A DNA stretch of 29,757 nucleotides. Source: a virus. The DNA is taken from the IMG/VR virus record IMGVR_UViG_3300021093_002354, positions 1 through 29,757 of that record. The stretch is one strand, 5' to 3'. The notes beneath the pieces were generated by a model. The model was given only the letters and a program-made list of their open reading frames with translations. It ran no database searches and had not been told where the DNA came from. Shown here one piece after another: positions 1 through 5,741 of this stretch (position 1 is its first letter; every line of letters begins with the position of its first letter). A program made the position numbers and the translations under genes.

Positions 1-432
1 CTTATGGTCTGGAATGACTCGATCAAGCGCAACTCTTAGCATACCGTTAATGAGTTCTGCATCTTTGATCTCAATTTGATCATTGACACCGAACGAACGA
101 GTAAAGCTTCGTGTAGCAATTCCCTTGAATAGGTAATCGGAAGAGCTGTCGTCTTTTGTGTTACCTTTAATGATAAGCTTATTATCGGCAAGCTCAATAT
201 CAATTTCGTGCTTAGCGAATCCCGCTACAGCAATCTCAATTGCGTAGGAATTATCACCAGTCTTTTTGATATTGTATGGAGGATAGTTAGGAATGTTTTT
301 TGTTACATCGTCATGCAGCTTGGCAAGACGGTTAATTTGATCTTCAAACCCTACAAAGAACTTGTCTGCGTCTTTGAAGAGAACCTCTGGGTTAAGCATA
401 TTATTAGCAACAAAGTGTTTTAGTCCAGTCAT
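1..432 (-). CDS. Small heat shock protein, Hsp20/alpha-crystallin family (3' end cut by window)
   Basis: ATP-independent holdase chaperone that binds unfolding proteins. The 144 codons present begin at an ATG preceded by AAGGAG and run off the left edge without a stop. An alpha-crystallin domain starts near residue 47 (NYPPYNI), with the strand pattern typical of the family: AIEIAVAGFAKHEIDIEL, then DNKLIIKG, then a Phe/Arg-rich stretch (ATRSFTRSFGV) and the segment ELINGMLRVAL. The C-terminal I-x-I tail would lie outside the window. It sits about 10 bases downstream of the phasin-like gene and is probably co-transcribed with it. Hsp20 genes are common in marine T4-like phages, where a role in capsid assembly or host stress has been suggested but not settled. 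Family assignment is firm; the role here is inference. Confidence 0.9.
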   Translation of the reverse strand, partial: MTGLKHFVANNMLNPEVLFKDADKFFVGFEDQINRLAKLHDDVTKNIPNYPPYNIKKTGDNSYAIEIAVAGFAKHEIDIELADNKLIIKGNTKDDSSSDYLFKGIATRSFTRSFGVNDQIEIKDAELINGMLRVALDRVIPDHK

Positions 433-442
433 AATATTCTCC

Positions 443-670
443 TTACTTAGTAGTTGTAAAGACGCGCTTGGCGTCCATATTCATAGCAGCCATGCCTACT
501 GTAGTGAAGAAGTTAAATGTCTCTTGTCCCATCTTTTTAGCAAAAGATGTTTGAGCATCAATGTATGTCTGGAGGGGCTTTTTAAGTTCGTCGTTTGTTA
601 CGACTGTATTGACAAATTCTGTCTTGACGTTTTGGAATGAATCCACAAAATGGTTGTATACCGATAGCAT
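443..670 (-). CDS. Phasin-like small protein
   Basis: A 75-residue amphipathic, largely helical protein with no signal peptide. The central block TYIDAQTSFAKKMGQETFNF resembles the helical repeat of phasins, the proteins that coat polyhydroxyalkanoate granules, although cellular phasins are usually longer (100 residues or more). It starts with ATG after a good AAAGGAG site and ends about 10 bases before the Hsp20 gene. The long structured leader at 703-768 lies just upstream. If the assignment holds, the phage may act on host storage granules, or use the protein as a general amphipathic chaperone alongside Hsp20. The similarity is by eye and short, so another helical phage protein is possible. 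Confidence 0.45.
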   Translation of the reverse strand: MLSVYNHFVDSFQNVKTEFVNTVVTNDELKKPLQTYIDAQTSFAKKMGQETFNFFTTVGMAAMNMDAKRVFTTTK

Positions 671-702
671 ACGTTTCTCCTTTATTAAGCGAGTTTAAAA
701 TT

Positions 703-768
703 AACTACCCTAATATTAGGCATAGTTGTGTGAGGTGTTTCTAGACTGGCACATCCTCACAAGCCAGT
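703..768 (-). promoter_or_regulatory. Structured leader: H-type pseudoknot plus hairpin
   Basis: Read on the minus strand, ACTGGC (768-763) pairs with GCCAGT (750-745), and TGTGAGG (761-755) in that hairpin loop pairs with CCTCACA (735-729) downstream. This gives stems of 6 and 7 perfect base pairs with connecting loops of 1, 4 and 9 nucleotides, a textbook H-type pseudoknot geometry. Next comes an inverted repeat AACTA / CCTAATATTAGG / TAGTT (727-703). The ribosome site of the phasin-like gene follows about 20 bases later. No T-run follows, so a simple terminator is unlikely. The element could be a riboswitch, a protein-binding leader or an RNA-processing site. I recognise no known class in it. 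Confidence 0.5.
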
Positions 769-787
769 TCCCATCCCGGGGATAATA

Positions 788-1162
788 TTATATAGCTTTT
801 CGTACAAAAGGTTTCAAGTCCGGAGGTGAAAAAGTATCCGGCTTTACCACTTTACCAGTCTCTGGATTCTTGATTGCTTTCTTTGTCATGGGATCTAGCT
901 TAGACATATTGCTTCTGAACACTTCGTTCCATGCATTATGAATATCATATCCTTTGGCATGAGCGTATCCAATAGTAACCCAAATTAGATCGCAGATAGC
1001 ATCAAGCTGTTCTACGTCATCATTATTCATAACTGCTTCTAAAAATTCGTTGTACTCTTCCTCCATTAGACTCCTATACAGTCCAGGAATAGACTTATCT
1101 CCTAATGAAAGTTGATCAACAGCCTCCATAAAGGCTCTTACGTCAAGAAAAGGCAATGCCAT
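788..1162 (-). CDS. MazG-like nucleotide pyrophosphohydrolase (all-alpha NTP-PPase)
   Basis: A 124-residue all-helical protein with the metal-binding pattern of the MazG/PRA-PH superfamily: acidic helix EEEYNEF at residues 34-40 and a second acidic site D54-AICD58 in DAICDLIWVTIGYAHAKGYD. Such enzymes hydrolyse nucleoside triphosphates to monophosphates and pyrophosphate. In marine phages they are suggested to adjust nucleotide pools or ppGpp. The C-terminal region (NPETGKVVKPDTFSPPDLKP) looks like a substrate-lid extension common in phage members. It starts with ATG after GGGGG and overlaps the end of the small membrane gene upstream. The substrate cannot be told from sequence. A second member of the superfamily lies at 10691-11077. 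Confidence 0.75.
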   Translation of the reverse strand: MALPFLDVRAFMEAVDQLSLGDKSIPGLYRSLMEEEYNEFLEAVMNNDDVEQLDAICDLIWVTIGYAHAKGYDIHNAWNEVFRSNMSKLDPMTKKAIKNPETGKVVKPDTFSPPDLKPFVRKAI

Positions 1163-1277
1163 ATAATAACCCCCAAAATTTTGCTCCAGGAAAACCTAGT
1201 AGCCATAGAATACTAACTACCATAATGAATATGTAGAATGAAAGTAAAGCTACGAAAGCTTTAGTAAGTAAGTTCAT
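1143..1277 (-). CDS. 44-residue single-span membrane peptide
   Basis: Found by reading the gap between neighbours. An ATG at 1277 opens 44 codons ending in TGA. Residues 8-28 are almost entirely hydrophobic (FVALLSFYIFIMVVSILWLL), a single transmembrane helix, followed by a short tail GFPGAKFWGLLYGIAFS. It overlaps the end of the upstream gene by 17 bases and the start of the MazG-like gene by 20 bases, the tight packing seen throughout this genome. No clear Shine-Dalgarno site is visible, so translation may rely on coupling. No function is recognised. It could be a chance ORF, but without it this stretch would be an unusual gap. Confidence 0.5.
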   Translation of the reverse strand: MNLLTKAFVALLSFYIFIMVVSILWLLGFPGAKFWGLLYGIAFS

Positions 1278-1413
1278 CTTTTTTATATTTTGGTTTTCGA
1301 GCATATCTTTTTTTGCTCTTTACCATCTTAGGCTTAAAGGGTGTGTTAGCACCATACAGCTCCACCGCTCTACGTTTAAACCTCGGTACTCGAATTGTTA
1401 TCGTTGTTTGCAT
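1261..1413 (-). CDS. Small basic hypothetical protein
   Basis: Fifty residues and very basic, with the tail KPKMVKSKKRYARKPKYKKDE. The chosen ATG (1413) follows GGAG with a 6-base spacer. Longer versions would need a start further inside the dCMP deaminase gene, with which the 5' end already overlaps by 38 bases in another frame. The charge suggests nucleic-acid or ribosome binding, and short Lys/Arg-rich proteins of this kind recur in phages of alphaproteobacteria and cyanobacteria. I do not recognise a domain. Its neighbours are nucleotide-metabolism genes, but that says little about its job. Confidence 0.6.
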   Translation of the reverse strand: MQTTITIRVPRFKRRAVELYGANTPFKPKMVKSKKRYARKPKYKKDELTY

Positions 1414-1921
1414 TTGTTTCTCCATCTGATGATTCATTATATTCGAATTCATCAAATAAATCCAGAGAATTATATACTCTAAGTGAGATACCTGCCTCTT
1501 TAAACATCCTAACTGTGACTCCAGAATTAAACCTATCAGTCTCCTGCCCTGACTGTACTGTGATCACATTTTTGATTCCGCGCTGTACGATAGACTTGGC
1601 GCACTCATTGCAGGGAAAAAGAGTTGAGTAAAGAGTTGCACCCTCTACGCTATTTGGCGCATTATCTAATGCGTTGCGTTCTGCATGACAAACGAAGAGT
1701 AATTTTGTCTCTCTATCTTCATACATTTCAGGCTTGTCTTCTACTCCTCTAGGAAAACCATTATAACCTAAAGACAGTACTCTCTTCTTATCATCTACGA
1801 TGACACATCCAACTTTACGAGAAGGGTCTTTTGACCAAGTAGATACCTCGCGAGCCAGTCTTAGGTATCTTCCATCCCATTTGTACTCATTGTCATGAAG
1901 GCGTAAATATTTTTTACTCAT
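1376..1921 (-). CDS. dCMP/deoxycytidylate deaminase
   Basis: Zinc-dependent deaminase converting dCMP to dUMP, the precursor of dTMP. The cytidine-deaminase signature is complete: HAE at residues 79-81 (His ligand and catalytic Glu) and PCNEC at 103-107 (two Cys ligands). An N-terminal arm (YLRLAREVSTWSKDPSRKVG) matches T4 Cd-type enzymes. The final 25 residues are low complexity (ETNANNDNNSSTEV) and overlap the next gene in another frame. The start MSKKYL (1921) is preferred over an ATG three codons earlier because it leaves about 10 bases to the GGGAAG site. It overlaps the end of the SGNH gene. With the dUTPase/dCTP-deaminase family gene at 8734 it belongs to pyrimidine supply for replication. 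Confidence 0.93.
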   Translation of the reverse strand: MSKKYLRLHDNEYKWDGRYLRLAREVSTWSKDPSRKVGCVIVDDKKRVLSLGYNGFPRGVEDKPEMYEDRETKLLFVCHAERNALDNAPNSVEGATLYSTLFPCNECAKSIVQRGIKNVITVQSGQETDRFNSGVTVRMFKEAGISLRVYNSLDLFDEFEYNESSDGETNANNDNNSSTEV

Positions 1922-2543
1922 ACACTTCATCTTCCCAATCTTTGAAGAACTTAACTAGACCTTTACGTGCCTTAGCATATGTTTCTGGTCTGTAGTGAAT
2001 TGCATCTGGACTATTGTGCATGGTGAGACAGGCTTTCTCATACTGCATCAAATCGAAGAAACGAACATCTCCTTCTTCCCATCGTGTCATGTATGCACGA
2101 ATACGTTCAGTACGATCCCCCGTTGGATGAAAGGTGCATGGAGGAGGAATGTATGCTACACGAGCCCCTTTCTGAGCAAGAGCGCTTAGCAGCTGTTCAA
2201 TATTAGCGAAAGTTTCAGCTGACTTCCACCAGTCATTATGACCGATGCTTATAGCAACGTTTGCTCCTGCTGGGATAAGCCTTACTTGTTCTTTAAGTTC
2301 CTTAGCGCGTGTATTGCGTCCAGACTTAGCCCAATTAATGTAACACTTGTCATTCAATGCAATACCCACACCATGACTATCTCCTAGAATGTAGATGGGA
2401 TTCTTGGAGCAGGGTTTTTGTTCTTTTGCTTTAGCGGTTACTACAACCGGGGAAGCTTGTAGCTGGGATGCGCGTTGATGAGTAAGATCAGCGCATGCTG
2501 CTATAGGGAATAGAAGTGCCAGGGTGAGGATAATTTTATTCAT
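1914..2543 (-). CDS. SGNH/GDSL-type hydrolase, predicted lipoprotein
   Basis: A 209-residue exported protein. The N-terminus is a lipoprotein signal (MNKIILTLALLFPI) with lipobox I-A-A-C, placing lipidated Cys17 at the new N-terminus. The mature part carries the SGNH esterase blocks: GDSHG (54-58, nucleophile Ser56), Gly in SGRN (74-77), SIGHND (99-104, block III) and D180-AIH183 (block V). SGNH enzymes remove acyl or acetyl groups from polysaccharides, lipids or peptidoglycan. Anchored in the host envelope it might deacetylate a surface glycan or cell wall during infection, as an exclusion or lysis factor. It overlaps its neighbours on both sides by ATGA-type junctions, so it belongs to the P1 transcript. 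Substrate unknown. Confidence 0.8.
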   Translation of the reverse strand: MNKIILTLALLFPIAACADLTHQRASQLQASPVVVTAKAKEQKPCSKNPIYILGDSHGVGIALNDKCYINWAKSGRNTRAKELKEQVRLIPAGANVAISIGHNDWWKSAETFANIEQLLSALAQKGARVAYIPPPCTFHPTGDRTERIRAYMTRWEEGDVRFFDLMQYEKACLTMHNSPDAIHYRPETYAKARKGLVKFFKDWEDEVYE

Positions 2544-2854
2544 AATGTATTGAGCGAGGCGCCCATCTCCTTAGTAAGTTCACGTTCACGGGCATGGGCG
2601 TTTTTACGTCCACGCACTTTTTCTAGTACCGACATCTCAAATACTTCAGGACCATACTCACGAATTTGATCATCGAGAGTGCGGTCAAAGTTTTTCTTAA
2701 GGGAGCGAAACACGTGCTGACGAGTTCTGATCTTCAGCGTCTTCGCGATAGATTGTTCTCTAATAACAGTTACACCAATGTAGATCTCTTCGGTGAGAGT
2801 ATTGGTGTATTGATATATTAGATAACTGCGGTCTGATCTCTTTTTCCTTATCAT
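2540..2854 (-). CDS. GIY-YIG domain protein, putative endonuclease
   Basis: A 104-residue protein with the minimal GIY-YIG fold signature: YLIY at residues 11-14, YIG at 25-27, a conserved R45/H47 in TRQHV, and a candidate metal-binding Glu (E90/E92) in HARERELTKE. GIY-YIG enzymes nick or cut DNA; phage examples include homing endonucleases and the T4 Seg proteins. This one lacks a separate DNA-binding domain, so it may be a stand-alone nuclease. I chose ATG at 2854. A longer reading frame would begin with TTG inside the promoter P1 -35 region and is not credible. The ATG is so close to the P1 -10 box that the mRNA would be nearly or fully leaderless. Confidence 0.7.
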   Translation of the reverse strand: MIRKKRSDRSYLIYQYTNTLTEEIYIGVTVIREQSIAKTLKIRTRQHVFRSLKKNFDRTLDDQIREYGPEVFEMSVLEKVRGRKNAHARERELTKEMGASLNTL

Positions 2855-2860
2855 ACCACT

Positions 2861-2889
2861 ATTATGGCTGATCACAGATATTAAATCAA
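2861..2889 (-). promoter_or_regulatory. Promoter P1, sigma70-type
   Basis: On the minus strand TTGATT (2889-2884), a 17-base spacer beginning TAATAT, and CATAAT (2866-2861). The -35 sequence and spacing are shared with P2 and P3. It faces the GIY-YIG, SGNH and dCMP deaminase genes. Transcription should start about 7 bases past the -10 box, at or next to the ATG at 2854. Confidence 0.65.
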
Positions 2890-2902
2890 CTGTTATTTTC
2901 CT

Positions 2903-2947
2903 CAATAAAATCAAGGAGTTAGCGAATCAGAACCACGGATTCTGTGG
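2903..2947 (-). repeat. Promoter-upstream repeat, copy 1
   Basis: A 45-base element upstream of P1 that matches 17745-17789 upstream of P2 at 39 of 45 positions. On the minus strand it reads: imperfect palindrome CCACAGAATCCGTGG, 8 variable bases, CGCTAACTCCTT and GATTTTATTG. The gap between GATTTTATTG and the -35 box is 13 bases here and 23 bases at P2, a difference of one helical turn. It lies after the methyltransferase stop codon, so it is not coding. Confidence 0.75.
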
Positions 2948-2952
2948 GTATT

Positions 2953-3591
2953 TTAGGGCTTTTTCCAGGTTTCTTTAGCGTTTATCGTCTCAATATGCCT
3001 ATATCCTAGCTCTATAAGTCTATCGGTTATCTTCTTATGGTTGTAATACTCTTTATTAACATCATCAAAACAGAATGTTGTTCCTGATCTTGATCTATCA
3101 TTACACCATATTATCTCATCTAGCACTGATTGTGTTGAATGAGGCCCGTCAAAAAATACTAATGCGTATTGATTAATTATATGACCTTCTGAATCGTCAA
3201 ATACTGGAACACCATCTTTAAAGTACTCCATGTATTGAGAATCAAGCATGTTATAAAATATTATATTATACTTGCAATGCATGTTTAGCTTTTGTATGTT
3301 AAGAACATAATCGCAAACATCACGCATCATCTCTAACTTCATATCGTTAGTATAGTTGTTATTGTATCCACCAGACAATACGGATGTATCAGATCCAATA
3401 TATGGAATCTGCCCGTACGGATCTACACTGATGATTGTTCTTTTAAGATCGCTTGCAGCAAATAAGCCATCGATGATATATTTAAGCGAGCCTCCAGCGC
3501 GTGTTCCGATCTCTAATATTAGACCAGGTACGTCTTTTACACCTTCGGCTGCTCGCTGTAGCACGTCATAATTGGTACTATCACAATCCAT
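2953..3591 (-). CDS. Class I SAM-dependent methyltransferase
   Basis: A 212-residue Rossmann-type protein. The SAM-binding loop is LEIGTRAGGS near residues 26-35, followed by strand and acidic turn IISVDPYGQ and a later VFFDGPHS motif, the arrangement of the Methyltransf_24-like group. No DNA-methylase motif (DPPY or PCxx) is present, so the target is more likely a small molecule, glycan or protein. It is the last gene before the P1 module and its start overlaps the preceding secreted-protein stop (TAATG). Methylation of a 7-deazaguanine side chain is conceivable in this context, but there is no specific evidence. Substrate unassigned. Confidence 0.75.
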   Translation of the reverse strand: MDCDSTNYDVLQRAAEGVKDVPGLILEIGTRAGGSLKYIIDGLFAASDLKRTIISVDPYGQIPYIGSDTSVLSGGYNNNYTNDMKLEMMRDVCDYVLNIQKLNMHCKYNIIFYNMLDSQYMEYFKDGVPVFDDSEGHIINQYALVFFDGPHSTQSVLDEIIWCNDRSRSGTTFCFDDVNKEYYNHKKITDRLIELGYRHIETINAKETWKKP

Positions 3592-3887
3592 TAAATCTTT
3601 ATTCCTAACTGTAACTCTGATTTTTCACCTGTTCCGAGAACGCATGCGACATTGCCGTTTGTTTGAACAAATGTCCAAGAGCTGGTTTTTGGATTAGTAA
3701 AAAGAATATAATAAGTGTCGTCATATAAATCTTTGCCAGTAAAGATAGCCTTTTCTTCATACTGAGAGGCAAGGTTGACCACGACATCTTGATAACTACC
3801 GCACGTGATCCGCTTGGTGCTTTCGAAGGGAACAGCCATGGCTGTTCCCGCTATTAATAGGATAACAGCAAGAAACAGCTTACGCAT
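3591..3887 (-). CDS. Secreted or periplasmic hypothetical protein
   Basis: Ninety-eight residues with a clear Sec signal peptide: basic start MRKLF, hydrophobic core AVILLIAGTA, and a likely cleavage site after AMA. The mature part of about 80 residues has two cysteines (in ITCGSY and VACVLG) that could form a disulfide in the periplasm, and a beta-rich pattern (YYILFTNPKTSSWTFVQT). The ATG at 3887 is chosen because the signal peptide begins there and it follows the RegA stop by one base; GGAAGG lies just upstream. No domain is recognised. Together with the SGNH lipoprotein it shows this phage exports several proteins to the envelope. Confidence 0.75.
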   Translation of the reverse strand: MRKLFLAVILLIAGTAMAVPFESTKRITCGSYQDVVVNLASQYEEKAIFTGKDLYDDTYYILFTNPKTSSWTFVQTNGNVACVLGTGEKSELQLGIKI

Positions 3888-3888
3888 T

Positions 3889-4281
3889 TTACTTCCTTCC
3901 GATGTTGTATTTGGCAACTAGCTGCCAGCTATCCTTTTCTTTAAATGGAAGAATTTTAATCATTGTGATTGGTAGTACTGGATCTTTAGATTTATTAACG
4001 TCTACCAGAGTTACCAGTCCCCACTCAGCAAGAAGGTTAGCAATAGCGTTACGTCTACCAATATCCTCTTCTGTGATGGATGCTGGTTTACCGTCTAGCG
4101 CAAATAGTTCTTTGAAATGTACAATATAATACTTGCCTTGCTTATGTAAGATATGGCAAGATTGATATAGTGTTTGGTCTTTCCGCGAGGCTACACCAAT
4201 ACGTGTTAATGTTTCTTTTACCTTTAAGAAATCTTCTTCATGGCCTAGCTTCGCTTCAATTAATGATTCTAAAATAGTCAT
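3889..4281 (-). CDS. regA: RegA translational repressor
   Basis: RNA-binding protein that, in T4, represses translation of many early mRNAs by covering their initiation regions. At 130 residues it is close to T4 RegA (122). Recognisable features are the N-terminal helix LIEAKLGHEEDFLKVKETL, the core RKDQTLYQSCHILHKQGKYY, and FKELFALDGKPASITEEDIG. The position directly after gp62, with an ATGA overlap, is the T4 order 44-62-regA. It presumably silences early genes of this genome late in infection. Confidence 0.93.
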   Translation of the reverse strand: MTILESLIEAKLGHEEDFLKVKETLTRIGVASRKDQTLYQSCHILHKQGKYYIVHFKELFALDGKPASITEEDIGRRNAIANLLAEWGLVTLVDVNKSKDPVLPITMIKILPFKEKDSWQLVAKYNIGRK

Positions 4282-4682
4282 TTTTCAGTTCCGCCCTGTT
4301 TAAGTTTTTCTTTAATTGAGGCCAGCTGCTTTTTCGTCAGTACCCTCAACGCACTCTGGGCTTTCTCATGACTATAGCCATAGTATTGCTTTATAATATC
4401 TAAATCATGGCTAGTTGTCTTCTTCACCCACTTTGCAAACCTTTTCTTAGGTCTGAGACTATTTAGGAAATAGTAATATTGGAGCCGTGACTCCAAAAAG
4501 TGGGCCATATTCATCTCATTGGCATACAAGATAGTATCAGGATAATAAGATAGCGCTTTATTTGTAATAAAAGGATCATACTCCTTTTCTGCTAGCTCAT
4601 CATTATCCGTACCACTCATCATATCTTTTTTATTATAAGATACAGAATTTACAAAATCGAACGCGTTGATATATTTTCCCAT
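4278..4682 (-). CDS. 62: Clamp loader small subunit gp62
   Basis: Partner of gp44 in the ATP-driven loader that places the gp45 clamp on DNA. The protein is 134 residues, clearly shorter than T4 gp62 (about 187), as is usual in marine T4-like phages. Recognition comes from the N-terminus (INAFDFVNSVSYNKKD), the ALSYYPDTILYANEMN segment and its invariant place before regA. There is no Walker motif, as expected. A hairpin at 4705-4729 lies 23 bases upstream of its start codon and might tune translation, so that the gp44:gp62 ratio (4:1 in T4) is maintained. That role is inference. Confidence 0.9.
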   Translation of the reverse strand: MGKYINAFDFVNSVSYNKKDMMSGTDNDELAEKEYDPFITNKALSYYPDTILYANEMNMAHFLESRLQYYYFLNSLRPKKRFAKWVKKTTSHDLDIIKQYYGYSHEKAQSALRVLTKKQLASIKEKLKQGGTEK

Positions 4683-4683
4683 T

Positions 4684-4851
4684 TCACCAATGCCTTATCA
4701 CTCCTGTGACGATGAATGCATTCGTCACAATATAACATAATATAATAAGAGTTCTTATAAGAGCTATTATATCTGCCTCTCTTACATTAGCTCCAGCTTT
4801 TTCTCCGATTGCTTTAGCCCACAACCGCCAGGCTTTTCGTAACCAAATCAT
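4684..4851 (-). CDS. 55-residue membrane-associated small protein
   Basis: Identified by translating the space between neighbours. The ATG at 4851 overlaps the stop of the preceding gene (ATGA), and its own TGA lies one base before the gp62 start. Residues 1-27 are amphipathic and basic (MIWLRKAWRLWAKAIGEKAG), and residues 29-51 form a hydrophobic helix (IALIRTLIILCYIVTNAFIV). Similar short proteins occur next to clamp-loader genes in cyanophages, as I recall. No function is known. It is likely real because it fills an otherwise empty 165 bases with tight junctions on both sides. Confidence 0.75.
   Translation of the reverse strand: MIWLRKAWRLWAKAIGEKAGANVREADIIALIRTLIILCYIVTNAFIVTGVIRHW
4705..4729 (-). 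promoter_or_regulatory. Hairpin upstream of gp62
   Basis: A perfect 8-bp inverted repeat, TGTGACGA and TCGTCACA, separated by 9 bases that contain part of the palindrome GAATGCATTC. It lies inside the small gene 4684-4851 and ends 23 bases before the gp62 start. No T-run follows, so it is not a classical terminator. Confidence 0.4.
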
Positions 4852-5138
4852 CCAATTAACATCCTTACAAGACCGAATGTGTCTATGGAAGTAAGCAATA
4901 GGTAGTTACCAAGCATACCAAACGATTTCCTAGAATAAGCAGCCCAAGAATACAAGGCACAGCCAGCAATCCAAATAGGGTACAACGCCAGAAGAGGTGG
5001 ATTCGGGACGGTGACTGCCATAGTGATAGCGCACCCAATACTAGCAGCCCAAGCGAGCAACTCAACAACAAAACGGAAAGGATTACTATTCCAATCACTT
5101 CTAATCCATTCAAAAGTAGGCTTTAACAAATCATTCAT
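4848..5138 (-). CDS. Conserved phage membrane protein
   Basis: Ninety-six residues with two or three hydrophobic segments (about 23-43, 47-66 and 74-95) and an N-terminal WIRSDWNSNPFRF motif. The pattern WNSNPFRFVVELLAW, TVPNPPLLALYPIWI and RKSFGMLGNYLL is one I recognise from hypothetical proteins beside gp62/regA in cyanophages. Function is unknown; an inner-membrane location is predicted. It starts with ATG overlapping the previous stop and ends overlapping the 55-residue protein, so it is part of the clamp-loader operon. Confidence 0.8.
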   Translation of the reverse strand: MNDLLKPTFEWIRSDWNSNPFRFVVELLAWAASIGCAITMAVTVPNPPLLALYPIWIAGCALYSWAAYSRKSFGMLGNYLLLTSIDTFGLVRMLIG

Positions 5139-5353
5139 TGAAATCCGTTCTCAACTTGCCATTGGTAGTGCGCTTTAAGCTCATTGTAAGCATCTAAAAC
5201 TTCCTTTGGCATAACGTTGTAGCTGTTTATACGTGTTAGATTAATATCTATTGCGCGCGCAAGATTCCTACTCAGTCTAACCTCATTGAGCTGACTGAAG
5301 TAAAAATCCTCTCGTTCATGTCCCTTCATAGGAATTTGTGCATCTTCATTCAT
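5135..5353 (-). CDS. Hypothetical protein, 72 residues
   Basis: A soluble, charged, mostly helical protein with no recognised motif (segments EREDFYFSQLNEVRLSRNLA and MPKEVLDAYNELKAHYQWQV). Its ATG overlaps the stop of 5346-5504 in the arrangement ATGAATGA, and its own stop overlaps the next start. The reading frame fits the packing of the clamp-loader operon, which supports it as a real gene. No function can be proposed. Confidence 0.65.
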   Translation of the reverse strand: MNEDAQIPMKGHEREDFYFSQLNEVRLSRNLARAIDINLTRINSYNVMPKEVLDAYNELKAHYQWQVENGFQ

Positions 5354-5504
5354 ATTTAAATCCTATTAGTTTAAATAAAAACTTTCGATACCATGGCATT
5401 TCAATTGACTTTATCGTTATATTACCTGCACTACTGTAGTCGAGGTCTAAAGGTATCTGTTCGGTAAGAGGCCAGAAAAATTTAAATTCAAGCTGTTCTG
5501 TCAT
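5346..5504 (-). CDS. Hypothetical protein, 52 residues
   Basis: Found by reading the space between two neighbours. ATG at 5504 opens 52 codons (beginning MTEQLEFKFFWPLTEQIPLD, ending FKYE) that stop at TGA inside the next gene's start. AAGGGTGCT just upstream can serve as ribosome site. The C-terminal half is basic and aromatic (MPWYRKFLFKLIGFKY), possibly membrane-associating. It fills the 160-base space between 5353 and 5514 exactly, which argues for a real gene. No domain is recognised. Confidence 0.65.
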   Translation of the reverse strand: MTEQLEFKFFWPLTEQIPLDLDYSSAGNITIKSIEMPWYRKFLFKLIGFKYE

Positions 5505-5513
5505 AGCACCCTT

Positions 5514-5741
5514 CTAATCGTTAATTATAACATTGCTAGTAGTTTCTATCCACACCCTTGCACCACAGCTCAGAGGTTTATCTGGAGAGTATACTATCCT
5601 ACTAGGACCCTCTATTGTTACGTTATTAGCGTAAGTATTTGTCTTGTATGTCTTAACAGTTAGAACCGGTACTCTTTCATCTGGCTCTACTTTCTTATTA
5701 CTACGAATGTACGCTTGATTTACATGAATGAATGTTTTCAT
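5514..5741 (-). CDS. Conserved hypothetical protein next to gp44
   Basis: Seventy-five residues, beta-rich, with segments MKTFIHVNQAYIRSN, YANNVTIEGPSRIVYS and PDKPLSCGARVWIETTS. I recall close look-alikes directly downstream of gp44 in cyanophages, with the phrase CGARVWIET especially conserved. Function is unknown. It overlaps the gp44 stop codon by a few bases, so it is translated with the clamp loader. Being small, soluble and always in this place, it could be a replication accessory factor, but that is only an inference. Confidence 0.8.
   Translation of the reverse strand: MKTFIHVNQAYIRSNKKVEPDERVPVLTVKTYKTNTYANNVTIEGPSRIVYSPDKPLSCGARVWIETTSNVIIND

Noticed and set aside
703-768. Assignment of the pseudoknot to preQ1, SAM-II or SAM-V riboswitch class
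   Set aside because: Geometry is similar but I cannot match the conserved core bases of any of these classes, so only an unclassified pseudoknot is reported.
2855-2914. N-terminal extension of the GIY-YIG protein
   Set aside because: It would start with TTG inside the P1 spacer and -35 region, with no ribosome site and no family conservation before the YLIY motif.
2953-3591. Methyltransferase as a DNA methylase or dPreQ1 methyltransferase
   Set aside because: It lacks DPPY or PC motifs and the described DpdM has an unusual fold. The gene shows only a general class I SAM-binding fold.
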